From NCBI RefSeq assembly GCF_000960995.1, contig NZ_CP009435.1, positions 3,162,001 through 3,226,000 on the forward strand: a DNA stretch of 64,000 nt. The letters run 5' to 3'. A model generated the notes under the pieces. That model made no database searches, had not been told where the DNA came from, and saw only the letters and a list, made by a program, of their open reading frames with translations. Shown here piece by piece: positions 48,586-57,077 of the stretch; positions within the stretch are counted from its first letter, which is position 1; every line of letters starts with the position of its first letter. Origin of the DNA: Burkholderia glumae LMG 2196 = ATCC 33617. Its GTDB lineage: Bacteria > Pseudomonadota > Gammaproteobacteria > Burkholderiales > Burkholderiaceae. The translations under genes and the position numbers were made by a program.

Positions 48586-48885
48586 ATGAAAGTAACCATC
48601 AATGGCTTCATCTTCGCGCGGCCGGCGCGTGACGGTTCGTTGAATTTCGAGTTCTCGGAATACGACGTGACGAAGTACGACAACCACGCCGCCAAAGTCC
48701 GGGAGCACTCGATCGAGGTCGACGTGCCCGACGACTTCGACCCGCGCCCGGGCATCGTCGAGAACCTCGAGCGCGAGAAGACCCAGATCCTCGCCGAGGC
48801 CAATCTCAAGGTCACCGACATCAATCGGCTGATCCAGACGCTGCTCGCGATCGACAACGCCCCGACGGACAGGACGCCGGCATGA
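48586..48885 (+). CDS. Early phage protein, unknown
   Basis: A 99-residue protein with a strand-rich start (KVTINGFIFARPARDGSLNF, EFSEYDVTKYDNHAAKV) and a long C-terminal helix (IVENLEREKTQILAEANLKV). CGAGGTGCGAC precedes the ATG, directly after the structured region. It overlaps the next gene by four bases. Unknown function. Confidence 0.7.
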   Translation: MKVTINGFIFARPARDGSLNFEFSEYDVTKYDNHAAKVREHSIEVDVPDDFDPRPGIVENLEREKTQILAEANLKVTDINRLIQTLLAIDNAPTDRTPA

Positions 48886-49055
48886 GCCCGATGTCCCTTC
48901 GCCCCTCCCTGCGCCGCTACGGCGCGCACCTCAACCGCGAGCAGCGGCGCGCCTGGATGGTTCAGCGCCTCACGCGCTCGCCGCGCGTGCCCATCAGCTC
49001 CGGCTTTGTGCCGCGCGGGATCGCGCGCGTCTACACCTACTGCAAGGTCGCCTGA
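48882..49055 (+). CDS. Small Arg-rich protein (57 residues)
   Basis: ATG 48882 overlaps the upstream stop (ATGA). The product is basic and Arg-rich (SLRPSLRRYGAHLNREQRRA, WMVQRLTRSPR), ending GIARVYTYCKVA. A basic small protein in the early operon could bind nucleic acid. The stop is one base before the next ATG. Confidence 0.6.
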   Translation: MSPMSLRPSLRRYGAHLNREQRRAWMVQRLTRSPRVPISSGFVPRGIARVYTYCKVA

Positions 49056-49056
49056 C

Positions 49057-49341
49057 ATGACCACCGACAAACGGAAAAAACGCGTCCCGATGCCGAAGAT
49101 GGTCGATCGCAAATGCAACCGGTGCGGCAGGTCGTTTCAAGCGCGCGCTGCTGACGTAAAGCGCGGCTGGGGCCGCTTTTGCTCGAAGTCGTGCAAAGCG
49201 ATCAAGCAAGAGCAGCGCACCGGGCAGCACCGGGCGTTCGTGGATCGCCGCGACGCCTACGAAGACGGCGAAGGCCCTACCGAGTTTTCCGACGCGCACT
49301 TGTTCAGCAACGAAGAACACGACTGCAACAAGGACCTGTGA
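49057..49341 (+). CDS. Small zinc-ribbon protein
   Basis: A 94-residue protein with a CNRCGRSF and CSKSC pair (about 20-46) forming one zinc site, a basic start (TTDKRKKRVPMPK) and an acidic C-terminal part (DAYEDGEGPTEFSD). The stop overlaps the ATG of the next gene (TGATG). Probably nucleic acid-binding; unknown. Confidence 0.7.
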   Translation: MTTDKRKKRVPMPKMVDRKCNRCGRSFQARAADVKRGWGRFCSKSCKAIKQEQRTGQHRAFVDRRDAYEDGEGPTEFSDAHLFSNEEHDCNKDL

Positions 49342-49496
49342 TGCGCTGGCTCGACCGACTCCACTCCAAGCACCCTCGCCTGACGATGGCAGCGGCGATC
49401 CTGATCGCCTTCGCCGTCCTCTACGTCGCACGCGAGATCGACCACACCAACTCCGACCTGCTGCGCTGGCAACTGGCCAGCGTGCGCCAGGTGTAA
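49341..49496 (+). CDS. Small membrane protein (51 residues)
   Basis: ATG 49341 overlaps the upstream stop. The product has a basic start (RWLDRLHSKHPRL), one transmembrane helix (TMAAAILIAFAVLYVA) and a short soluble end (REIDHTNSDLLRWQLASVRQ). It precedes the Erf gene. Role unknown. Confidence 0.65.
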   Translation: MRWLDRLHSKHPRLTMAAAILIAFAVLYVAREIDHTNSDLLRWQLASVRQV

Positions 49497-49513
49497 CCGC
49501 CCCGGAGCATTTC

Positions 49514-50416
49514 ATGCAGACCGCCACCATGGCCGACGTCATCGACGCCGACATCACCGCCCCACGCCCCGAGCAGCCCCTGGCCAACGTCCAGTCGTCG
49601 CCGCCCGCGCCAGTTCGCGCCGCTTCGACCATCACGGCGCGGGATCTCCTCCGCCTGTCGGTCGAACGCGGGGCGAGCCTCGAGCAGATCGAGAAGCTGA
49701 TGGATCTGCTGGATCGAAACGAAGCGCGCGACGCACGGCTCGCGTTCGTTGAGGCGATGGCCGCCTTCAAGAAGGAACCGCTCGATATCTTCAAGCGCAA
49801 GCAGGTCGAGTTCCAGACTCGGGACGGCGAATGGACGCGCTACAAGCACGCCGAGCTGTCGGACATCACCGACGTCGTCGGGCCGGCCATGGCGAAGTAT
49901 GGCCTGTCGTTCGACTGGGACATCCACCAGAGTAACGGCCTCATTACCGTCGACTGCGTCGTGACGCACGTTCAGGGACATTTCAAGAAGGTCACGATGT
50001 CCGGCGCACCAGACGCGAGCGGCAAGAAGAACGCCATCCAGCAGGCGGCCAGCACGATCACTTATCTGCAGCGCTACACGCTGCTCGCCGCGACTGGCAT
50101 GTCCACGAAGGGCGAGGACGACGACGGCGCAGGCGGCGCAGATCCCGACGGCGATCCTGGCGCCGGCCAGCAGCCGGCCGGCGAGGCCCAGCAAAACGGC
50201 GCCCGGAGCGCGCGCGCCGCAGGCCAGAACCAGCCCGCTCGCCCTGCCTTCTACGACCAGGCGAAGTTCGACGCCAACAAAGCCGAATGGAGAAAGGTCG
50301 TCACGTCGAAGCGTAAGACCCCGGCCAAGATGATCGCCTTCATCGAATCCCGTGGCGCCCCGCTCACTGAAGCCCAGAAGAACACCATCGACTCTTGGAG
50401 CCATGAAAATGACTGA
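49514..50416 (+). CDS. erf: Erf-family single-strand annealing protein
   Basis: A 300-residue protein. The Erf core is at about 60-200: FVEAMAAFKKEPLDIFKRKQ, then RYKHAELSDITDVVGPAMAK, YGLSFDWDIHQSNGLITVDC, and later KKNAIQQAASTITYLQRYTL. Erf anneals single-stranded DNA and promotes circularisation and recombination; it pairs with the YqaJ exonuclease encoded next (14-base overlap). The C-terminus has a linker and a conserved end (AEWRKVVTSKRKTPAKMIAF). Confidence 0.9.
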   Translation: MQTATMADVIDADITAPRPEQPLANVQSSPPAPVRAASTITARDLLRLSVERGASLEQIEKLMDLLDRNEARDARLAFVEAMAAFKKEPLDIFKRKQVEFQTRDGEWTRYKHAELSDITDVVGPAMAKYGLSFDWDIHQSNGLITVDCVVTHVQGHFKKVTMSGAPDASGKKNAIQQAASTITYLQRYTLLAATGMSTKGEDDDGAGGADPDGDPGAGQQPAGEAQQNGARSARAAGQNQPARPAFYDQAKFDANKAEWRKVVTSKRKTPAKMIAFIESRGAPLTEAQKNTIDSWSHEND

Positions 50417-52043
50417 ACGCATCATCCACGACCTCATCCAAGGTACTCCCGAATGGGAGGCTTTCCGCCTCGAACACTTCGGCGCCAGCGAGGCGGCCGC
50501 CATGCTCGGCATCTCGCCGAAGGTCAAGCGCAACGAGCTGCTGCACATGAAGCACACAGGCACGCCGAAGGAATTCAGCGACTGGGTGCAGGAGCACATC
50601 CTCGATCGCGGCCACGAAGTCGAAGCGCTCGCGCGCCCATTCGCCGAGGAAGTAATCGGCGAAGACCTGTATCCCGTGACCTGCTCGTTCGGCGTGCCGT
50701 CGGCATCCTGCGACGGCCTGACGATGGACCACAGCACCGCGTGGGAACACAAGCAATGGAATGAGGATCTGGCGAAATCGCTGCGCGCCGGCGTGCTTCC
50801 CGACGAGCACCAGCCGCAGGTGCAGCAGAACATGCACGTCACCGGTGCGTCCCGCCTGCTGTTCACCTGCTCCAATGGCACCGAAGAGAAGATGGTCCAC
50901 CTGTGGGTGGCACCCGATCCGGAATGGGTCGCGCGCATCAACGCCGGCTGGGAACAGTTCGCGAAGGATCTCGCCACGTACCAACCGCGCGATATCCGCG
51001 AAGCCCCGAAGGGCGAAGCGATTCTCAGCCTGCCGACGCTGGCCGTGCAGATTCGCGGCGAAGTGGTGTCGAGCAACCTGCCCCGCTTCAAGGCGGCGGC
51101 CGAATCGTTCATCGCCAACATCAAGACCGACCTCAAGACCGACGAGGACTTTGCCAACGCCGCGTCGACGGTTTCGTTCTGCGAGAAAGCCGAGAAGGAA
51201 CTGGAGATGGCGAAGAACGCGGCCATCGGCCAGACGGCGAGTATCGACGAGCTGATGCGCACGCTCGACCACATCAGCGCGCAGCTGCGCGAAAAGCGCT
51301 TGGCGCTCGACAAGCTCGTGACGAAGCGCAAGGGCGAGATCAAGGACGAGATCATCCTCGGTGGCAAAAGCGCCTACGCCGCCCACATCAAGTCGCTGAA
51401 CGACGAGCTGGCCGACGTGACGCTCGTCGTCGCCGTACCGGATTTCGTCACCGCCGCGAAGAACAAGCGCACGCTGGCCAGCCTGCACGAAGCGATCGAC
51501 ACCGCCGTGGCCAACGGCAAGATCGCCGCCGACGCGGCCGCGCGCGACCTGCGCGCCAAGCTCGACTGGTACCGCAAGCAGGCCGCCGAGCACACCTTCC
51601 TGTTCCGCGACCTGCAGCAGCTCATCCAGAAGCCGGCTGAGGACTTCCACCTCGCCGTCGACGCCCGCATCGAGCAGCACAAGAAGCAGCAGGCCGAGGA
51701 AGCCGAACGCAAGCGCGCCGCTGAGCGGGCAGCAGCCGATGAGGCAGCGGCGGCCGCAGCAGCGAAGGCGAACGCCGCCCCCGCGGTTGACGAGCCGGCT
51801 CCCGCAGCCGCCCAGGCGACCCGGCAACCGGCACCGCAGACCACGTCGGTTCCTGCAGCAGCGTCTGCCGGCCCTCGGCGCGGCACCGGCGGCTCCATGC
51901 GTACCCAGCCGTCGCGCCCGAGCGACGACGAGATTGTCGGCGTGCTCGCCCTGCACTACCGCCAGCACGAATCGAAGATCGTCGAATGGCTCCTCGCCAT
52001 GGACCTGAAAGCGGCGAGCGAGCGGCTTGCCGCTGCGTTCTAA
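50403..52043 (+). CDS. YqaJ-family viral recombinase (exonuclease) with C-terminal extension
   Basis: A 546-residue protein. The YqaJ/lambda-exo-type PD-(D/E)XK nuclease is at about 1-200: GTPEWEAFRLEHFGASEAAA (entry helix), CDGLTMDHSTAWEHKQWNED, where acids and EHK form the active site, and PQVQQNMHVTGASRLLFTC. From about 200 it continues with a long coiled coil (AEKELEMAKNAAIG, RDLRAKLDWYRKQAAEHTFL) of the DUF1351 kind and an Ala-rich linker. It resects DNA 5' to 3' for Erf. The extension, longer than YqaJ alone, may be for multimerisation. Confidence 0.88.
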   Translation: MKMTERIIHDLIQGTPEWEAFRLEHFGASEAAAMLGISPKVKRNELLHMKHTGTPKEFSDWVQEHILDRGHEVEALARPFAEEVIGEDLYPVTCSFGVPSASCDGLTMDHSTAWEHKQWNEDLAKSLRAGVLPDEHQPQVQQNMHVTGASRLLFTCSNGTEEKMVHLWVAPDPEWVARINAGWEQFAKDLATYQPRDIREAPKGEAILSLPTLAVQIRGEVVSSNLPRFKAAAESFIANIKTDLKTDEDFANAASTVSFCEKAEKELEMAKNAAIGQTASIDELMRTLDHISAQLREKRLALDKLVTKRKGEIKDEIILGGKSAYAAHIKSLNDELADVTLVVAVPDFVTAAKNKRTLASLHEAIDTAVANGKIAADAAARDLRAKLDWYRKQAAEHTFLFRDLQQLIQKPAEDFHLAVDARIEQHKKQQAEEAERKRAAERAAADEAAAAAAAKANAAPAVDEPAPAAAQATRQPAPQTTSVPAAASAGPRRGTGGSMRTQPSRPSDDEIVGVLALHYRQHESKIVEWLLAMDLKAASERLAAAF

Positions 52044-52079
52044 CCCCCGCTCGCCGCCATCACCGAAGGAGTCATCGAC

Positions 52080-52724
52080 ATGCCGGAATTCCGTTTCACC
52101 AAGATCAAGATGAAGGTCACCAGCATCAACGTGCGCCAGGAGCTGCACGGCGAGGAGCACTGCCTCGCGATGGACATTCATCTGGAATTCAACCAGTCGA
52201 ACCGCGCGCTGGACAAGCTCGACGGGCGGCTGGTCGAGGCCTTCTACTGGAAGAGTCCGACGGGCAACACCGAGGCGCTCGAAGGCGTCGAGCGCGTCAC
52301 CGATTTGCCGAACCTGCGCTTCGAGCACCTGGTCACGCCGCTTAAGTGGGCCGAGAAGTACGAGGAGGGTCTGTTCCGCGTCCACCACGGAAACAAACCG
52401 TCCGACGACATCGTCATGCTGGAAGCGAAGATCAACGAGATCAAGTTCCACCCGAAGGAAGGCGGCACGACGCTCTTCAATGTGCGCGTCCAGTGCAACC
52501 CCGACGAGGCGCAAGTCGCGCGGATGTGCGCTCTCCTGCAGAGCGAGATCACCGGAACGATCGACAGCGACCCGGATGAGGACGACACCGCGCCGCCGAC
52601 CGACGCTGAGAAGCTTGAAAAGCCGGCCGCCGCGAAGACCGGTCGCAAGCCGCGCCGAGGCAAGCAGACGGACGCCTTTGCCGACGCCGCACAGCAGATC
52701 GCCGACGGCGCCAGCGCCGAGTAA
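52080..52724 (+). CDS. Recombination-operon protein, unknown
   Basis: A 214-residue protein with a strand-rich N-terminal domain (FRFTKIKMKVTSINVRQELH, LAMDIHLEFNQSNRALDKLD) and a more acidic, low-complexity C-terminus (DSDPDEDDTAPPTDAEKLEK) ending in a basic, DNA-binding-like segment. It lies just after the exonuclease, where many phages encode single-stranded DNA-binding or recombination helpers. No OB-fold signature is certain. Confidence 0.65.
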   Translation: MPEFRFTKIKMKVTSINVRQELHGEEHCLAMDIHLEFNQSNRALDKLDGRLVEAFYWKSPTGNTEALEGVERVTDLPNLRFEHLVTPLKWAEKYEEGLFRVHHGNKPSDDIVMLEAKINEIKFHPKEGGTTLFNVRVQCNPDEAQVARMCALLQSEITGTIDSDPDEDDTAPPTDAEKLEKPAAAKTGRKPRRGKQTDAFADAAQQIADGASAE

Positions 52725-52817
52725 CCGAACGGGCGAAGCCGCCGGCCGACCGGAATTGGCGCCAGGCGCGGTTCTCCGACAGAGCCGGCGGCAGAGCCCC
52801 CTATCCCCTTCAGGAGC

Positions 52818-53489
52818 ATGACCATGAGGGACGAAATCGTGAAGTACTTGGGCACGGTGATGGACTCCACGGCCAAGACGATCGCCGCGCGGATCGCGCA
52901 ACCCCACTTCGACGTCGCGAAGGAACTGAACAAGATGCACGCCGACGGCGTCGTCGAGCGGCAGAAGCGAACCGGCGGCGGCAACGAATACCTGTATTGG
53001 CTCGCCGGCACCCCGCGCGCTACCGGCCCGTCGCCGGCCGAACTCGCCGCGAAGAACTCTGTCCCGTTCCCGCCTGCCGCGCCTGCCGCCGCAATTCCGA
53101 TCGCCGGCGAGCAACCGCCGGCCGATCCCGTCGTCGTTCAGGAGCTGCTCGCCGAGCTCGAGGCGGAGCGCAGCACCAGCGCGCGGCTGCGGCAAGAAGC
53201 CGAGACCGCCCTCACCAGCCTCCAAGCCGCGATCGCGACCGTCGAGCGCCTCAAGCAGAACAACGCCCAGCTCGAGCGAAAGATCGACGATCTGACGCTC
53301 GGGCCTCCCGGTTCTAAGGGCCCGGTGTTCTTTACCGTCGGCCGCAACTGCGACAGCAAGCGCCACACCTCGATCGAGAAGGCCCGCAAGCGCGCGAACG
53401 CCCTGGTGCGAAGCGAGCGCGAGACCGAGGTCCACGTCTGCGCTCCGGTGGGCCGCGTCGTCCGTGGCGTCGAATGGGTGGGCAAATGA
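52818..53489 (+). CDS. Winged-helix and coiled-coil protein
   Basis: A 223-residue protein. An N-terminal winged-helix-like region (MDSTAKTIAARIAQPHFDVA, KELNKMHADGVVERQKRTGG) is followed by a proline-rich linker, a coiled coil (QELLAELEAERSTSARLRQE, ERLKQNNAQLERKIDDL) and a C-terminal segment with FFTVGRNCDSKRHTSIEKAR. It could regulate early genes. Stop overlaps the DUF3268 start (ATGA). Confidence 0.65.
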   Translation: MTMRDEIVKYLGTVMDSTAKTIAARIAQPHFDVAKELNKMHADGVVERQKRTGGGNEYLYWLAGTPRATGPSPAELAAKNSVPFPPAAPAAAIPIAGEQPPADPVVVQELLAELEAERSTSARLRQEAETALTSLQAAIATVERLKQNNAQLERKIDDLTLGPPGSKGPVFFTVGRNCDSKRHTSIEKARKRANALVRSERETEVHVCAPVGRVVRGVEWVGK

Positions 53490-53953
53490 CCCAGCTCGCC
53501 GAAGCCTTCGACCGGGCCACGGGCGACAAGACCCCGTGGAACCCCTCGCGGCGCGCCGTCCGCCGCGTTCTCAACCCGCTGCCGGCGCCCACCGTCTGCC
53601 GCTTCTGCGGCGGCTCCGTGCACATCGTCCGGAACAGCGAAATCTATGGCCGCGAATACGGGGAATGGCCGTGGGCCTTCCTGTGCCGTAAATGCGGGGC
53701 CTATGTCGGCATGCATCCGCAAACCGGCATCCCGCTCGGCACGCTCGCCGACGGTCCGACGCGTGCGGCGCGCAAGCGCGCGAAGGCAGCGTTTCAGCCC
53801 CTCTGGCAAACGCGCGTCATGACCAGATCCGCTGCGTACTCGTGGCTCGCAGGGCGTCTCGGGATAGCCGTCGGCGAGTGCCACGTCGGCTGGTTCGATG
53901 TCGCCATGTGCGACCGCGTCGTCGAGATCATCAACGAGGGACGCCCGCAATGA
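53486..53953 (+). CDS. DUF3268 zinc-finger domain protein
   Basis: A 155-residue protein starting at ATG 53486. The zinc finger CRFCGGSVHIVRNSEIYG and CRKCGAYVGMHP with LGTLAD is the DUF3268 pattern, a small Zn domain found in phages. A helical C-terminus (RKRAKAAFQPLWQTRVMTRS) and WFDVAMCDRVVEIINEG follow. It may bind DNA; function unknown. Confidence 0.8.
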   Translation: MTQLAEAFDRATGDKTPWNPSRRAVRRVLNPLPAPTVCRFCGGSVHIVRNSEIYGREYGEWPWAFLCRKCGAYVGMHPQTGIPLGTLADGPTRAARKRAKAAFQPLWQTRVMTRSAAYSWLAGRLGIAVGECHVGWFDVAMCDRVVEIINEGRPQ

Positions 53954-54144
53954 CCGCGACCCAAGAACCCGTGTGGCGCGCCCTGCTGCGCCTTGAGCAC
54001 GCCGACCTGGCCGACGCCGATCGCAACCTGCTCCGTCCCGCGTTCGCGGTGATGCACGTCAGCCACGCGATGCAACTCCCCGAGCGCGTGGTGGCCCGCA
54101 TCCGGCACCTCGACGCCACGTTACCGAAGTCCAAGGAGGCTTGA
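53950..54144 (+). CDS. Small helical phage protein (64 residues)
   Basis: Overlaps the upstream gene (ATGA). Helical and Leu/Arg/Ala-rich (VWRALLRLEHADLADADRNL, AMQLPERVVARIRHLDAT). No family recognised. Confidence 0.55.
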   Translation: MTATQEPVWRALLRLEHADLADADRNLLRPAFAVMHVSHAMQLPERVVARIRHLDATLPKSKEA

Positions 54145-54146
54145 CC

Positions 54147-54557
54147 ATGCTGCTCAACAAGATCGAAGGCGCGGACGCTGCCTATCGCGGCCACATCGAG
54201 AAAACGTACTGGGGTGGTCCTGTCGGAACCGAGCCGGACCCGACTCGGCATTACGGCTGCGACATGCTCCCGAGCGGTTGGGTCGAGATCACCTGGGAGG
54301 AATTCGCGAAGTCGAAGTTCTTCATGTACACGCCGAAGGCCGTGGGCTGGATCCGCACGACGATCGGTGACGCCAAGCTGTTCTTCATGCACGACCAGAA
54401 CGGCTACGCCCTGATCAACGACTACTGGGCCGGCACGGTGAAGGTGTTCCGGTTCGGTTGCGAGCACCAGATGAAGTCCGAGACCGTCGGCAACTGCCTG
54501 CACCGTTACACGTGCCAGGCCTGCGGCTTCTCCGAAGTCGTGGATTCGTCCGACTGA
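54147..54557 (+). CDS. Phage protein with C-terminal zinc finger
   Basis: A 136-residue protein two bases after the previous stop (ATG 54147). It has a Tyr/Trp-rich strand region (WVEITWEEFAKSKFFMYTPK, GYALINDYWAGTVKVFRFGC) and a zinc-like end (NCLHRYTCQACGFSEVVDSS). Unknown function; sits before the cytosine methylase. Confidence 0.65.
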   Translation: MLLNKIEGADAAYRGHIEKTYWGGPVGTEPDPTRHYGCDMLPSGWVEITWEEFAKSKFFMYTPKAVGWIRTTIGDAKLFFMHDQNGYALINDYWAGTVKVFRFGCEHQMKSETVGNCLHRYTCQACGFSEVVDSSD

Positions 54558-54572
54558 CCGCCGAGGGCCGAC

Positions 54573-56483
54573 ATGCATAGGGTCTACAACAACTTCAGTT
54601 TCTGCGCCGGCCTCGGCGGCGGCGCCAAGGGCTTCACGAAGGCGATGTCGCGCGTCGGCGCGATGACGGCCTCGTGGCGTTGCATCGGCGGTATCGACAA
54701 CGATCCCGCCGCGGCTCGCGATTTCCGGCGCTTGGTCGGTACCGACTGCACCGTGATGGACCTGTTCACGCGCGAGCAGTACACGGCGTTCCACGGCGCG
54801 CCGCCGCCGGCCGGCTGGAAGGAAGCGACGGCCGCCGACGTGCGCGCCGCTGCCGGCCACGAGCATCCGCACTGCGTGTTCATCTCGTCGCCGTGTAAGG
54901 GTGCCTCCGGGCTACTGTCGGAGACGCTCAGTCGAACGCCGAAGTACCAGGCGCTCAACGAGCTGACGCTGCGCTGCGTGTGGCTCATGTGCGAAGCCTG
55001 GAAAGACGATCCGGTCGAGCTGATCGTGTTCGAGAACGTGCCGCGGCTCGCGACGCGCGCCGGCCACCTGCTCAGCCAGATCGACCAACTGTTTCAGCAC
55101 TACGGGTATGTCACTGCCGACACGACGCACGACTGCGGCAAGATCGCGAAGCGCGGCATGGCACAAAGCCGGAAACGCTATCTGAAAGTCGCGCGGCACG
55201 TCGCGAAGGTGCCAGCGTTCTTGTACGAGCCGGAGCAGAATCGCCTGCAGGGAGTCGGCACGCTGCTCGGCCGCATGCCGCTGCCCGGTGATCCGGCGGC
55301 CGGCCCCATGCACCGCATCCCGTCGTTGCAGTGGAAGACCTGGGTGCGCTTGGCCTTCGTCGAGGCCGGCAGCGACTGGCGCAGCCTCAATAAGCTCGCC
55401 GTCGAGAACGGCCAGCTGCGCGACTACCTGATTGTGCCGGAGCGTCGCGGTGGCCACCTCGGGGTGGTCGACTGGAGCGAGCCGGCAGGCACCGTCGCCG
55501 GCGAGTCGCTGCCGACGAACGGCTCCTTCAGCGTCGCCGATCCGAGGTTCACCCAGAGCGCGAAGTGGAACGACGGACACGCATACGGCGTGCTCCCCTG
55601 GGACGATCACAGCGGCACGATCGCCGGCCAGCAGACCCCGGGCCAAGGCTATTACAGCGTCGCTGATCCGCGCCACGCTGGCCCGGCGAAGCACAACAAC
55701 GAATTCCGCATCATCCCGTGGTCCGATGCCGCTGGCGCGGTCACCAGCGCGCACGGTACCGGCCAGTGCGTGCAGGATCCCCGCGCCGCCAGCGAGTACC
55801 ACGCGAACGCGTATCGCGTCACCCCGTGGGATTCCCACTCGGGCACCGTGACGGGCGATTTCAAAGCGTCTGGTGGTGGCGGTGTCGCCGATCCACGCCC
55901 AGCGCCCGGGCCGCTGTTCAGCAAATACGCGGTGACGCACTTCGACGAGCCGGCCGGCACAGTGATCGCGCGCAGCGACAGCGGCCAGGGCGCTTTCGCT
56001 GTCGCCGACCCGCGCCCGGGCATGCGCCGCGAACGCGGCGATGCCTACCTGACCGGCGGACATTACGGCGTGGTCGGTTGGAGCGAGCCCAGCGGCGCCG
56101 TTTCGGCCGCCGCCGGCCACGACAACGGCCGATGGTCCGTTGCCGATCCGAGATTGCCGGCGCAGAACGAGAAGATCGTCGCCATCATCCGCGCGCTCGA
56201 CGGCACCTGGCATCGCCCGTTCACGACTCTGGATCTCGCCGTCCTGCAGTCGCTCGTCGAGCCGGAGGAATACCTGCAGCTCGACGGCCTGTCCGACCAA
56301 GCCTGGCGCGAACGCATCGGCAACGCGGTGCCGCCGGATGCCGCCGAGGCAATCGGCGAGGTCATGGGCACAACGCTGCTGCTCGCCGAATCCGGCGAGA
56401 CCTTTCGCCTGTCATCGACGCCGATCTGGGTCCGCGACATCGCGATCGCTCTGTCCGTCACGCCCCTCCCCGCCAACGTCTAG
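54573..56483 (+). CDS. Cytosine-5 DNA methyltransferase with six tandem modules
   Basis: A 636-residue enzyme. C5-methylase motifs occur in order: FSFCAGLGGGAKGF near 8-21 (motif I), PC at 107-108 in SSPCKG (catalytic Cys108, motif IV), ENV at 154-156 (motif VI), QSRKR at 198-202 (motif VIII), and RIGNAVPPDAAEAIGEVMG at the end. Between motifs VIII and IX-X, residues about 297-527 consist of six ~38-45-residue modules, each ending in ADPR or QDPR, with W-x-x-x-x-G-T/A-V near its middle. They probably form the target-recognition region. Methylation may protect phage DNA. Confidence 0.9.
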   Translation: MHRVYNNFSFCAGLGGGAKGFTKAMSRVGAMTASWRCIGGIDNDPAAARDFRRLVGTDCTVMDLFTREQYTAFHGAPPPAGWKEATAADVRAAAGHEHPHCVFISSPCKGASGLLSETLSRTPKYQALNELTLRCVWLMCEAWKDDPVELIVFENVPRLATRAGHLLSQIDQLFQHYGYVTADTTHDCGKIAKRGMAQSRKRYLKVARHVAKVPAFLYEPEQNRLQGVGTLLGRMPLPGDPAAGPMHRIPSLQWKTWVRLAFVEAGSDWRSLNKLAVENGQLRDYLIVPERRGGHLGVVDWSEPAGTVAGESLPTNGSFSVADPRFTQSAKWNDGHAYGVLPWDDHSGTIAGQQTPGQGYYSVADPRHAGPAKHNNEFRIIPWSDAAGAVTSAHGTGQCVQDPRAASEYHANAYRVTPWDSHSGTVTGDFKASGGGGVADPRPAPGPLFSKYAVTHFDEPAGTVIARSDSGQGAFAVADPRPGMRRERGDAYLTGGHYGVVGWSEPSGAVSAAAGHDNGRWSVADPRLPAQNEKIVAIIRALDGTWHRPFTTLDLAVLQSLVEPEEYLQLDGLSDQAWRERIGNAVPPDAAEAIGEVMGTTLLLAESGETFRLSSTPIWVRDIAIALSVTPLPANV

Positions 56484-56496
56484 CCAGGAGCCAACC

Positions 56497-56976
56497 ATGA
56501 GACGCGTTCTCTACGCCATCAGCAGCCGACTGCCCTGCCGGATCATCGCCGACGGCAATAAACCGTACCTCGAAAGGTACTACCTGGCGACGGTGTTCGG
56601 CGTGCGCTTCTACCTGCACCGGTTCGTCGCCAGCGACCCGGATCGAGGCCTGCACGACCATCCGTGGCCCTGGGCCTTCTCCGTGATCCTGGCCGGCTGG
56701 TATTGGGAGGTCACACGCGGAAATTGCGCGCGCGTGCGCTGGTTCAACTTCCTGATCGGCGACAGCTTCCACCGCGTCGTGCTGCCGCTCGACCGCGGCG
56801 TAGACAACGTCTGGACGCTGTTCGCTCACCGCGCCAAGCGCTCGAAGCCCTGGGGCTTCCTCCGTGACAAAGGGCAGATCGGCACGATCTACGTCGAGCA
56901 CCGACGGTCGCCCGAAGACGCGTGGTGGAAGTCGGCACCGCGCGGGCGCCACGAGCCGCGCCGCATGCCCCGCTGA
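56497..56976 (+). CDS. Cupin-like phage protein
   Basis: A 159-residue protein following the methylase by 13 bases, with AGGAG before the ATG. The segment RFYLHRFVASDPDRGLHDHP, WPWAFSVILAGWYWEVTR has the strand and His pattern of a cupin: H-x-H-like pair in LHDHPW followed by a glycine turn. A metal-bound barrel is likely, with a substrate unknown. It may act on nucleotides or small molecules. Confidence 0.7.
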   Translation: MRRVLYAISSRLPCRIIADGNKPYLERYYLATVFGVRFYLHRFVASDPDRGLHDHPWPWAFSVILAGWYWEVTRGNCARVRWFNFLIGDSFHRVVLPLDRGVDNVWTLFAHRAKRSKPWGFLRDKGQIGTIYVEHRRSPEDAWWKSAPRGRHEPRRMPR

Positions 56977-57077
56977 ACTACTGAACAGAGCCTCCCGCGT
57001 AGGTTTCCTCGACCGCGCGGTTACGTGAGGCGGCCAGCAACGGCGCCTCATCTTTTTCGGATACCTGAGACACCATC

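Noticed and set aside
48386..48589. Plus-strand frame through the structured region
   Set aside because: Arg/Ser/Thr-rich random-looking product without start signal; the inverted repeats explain the sequence better.
50364..53435. A 1023-codon open frame on the minus strand
   Set aside because: It lies antisense to the Erf end, exonuclease, and following genes, is Arg/Leu/Gly-rich with no domain, and is explained by high GC at third positions of the real plus-strand genes.
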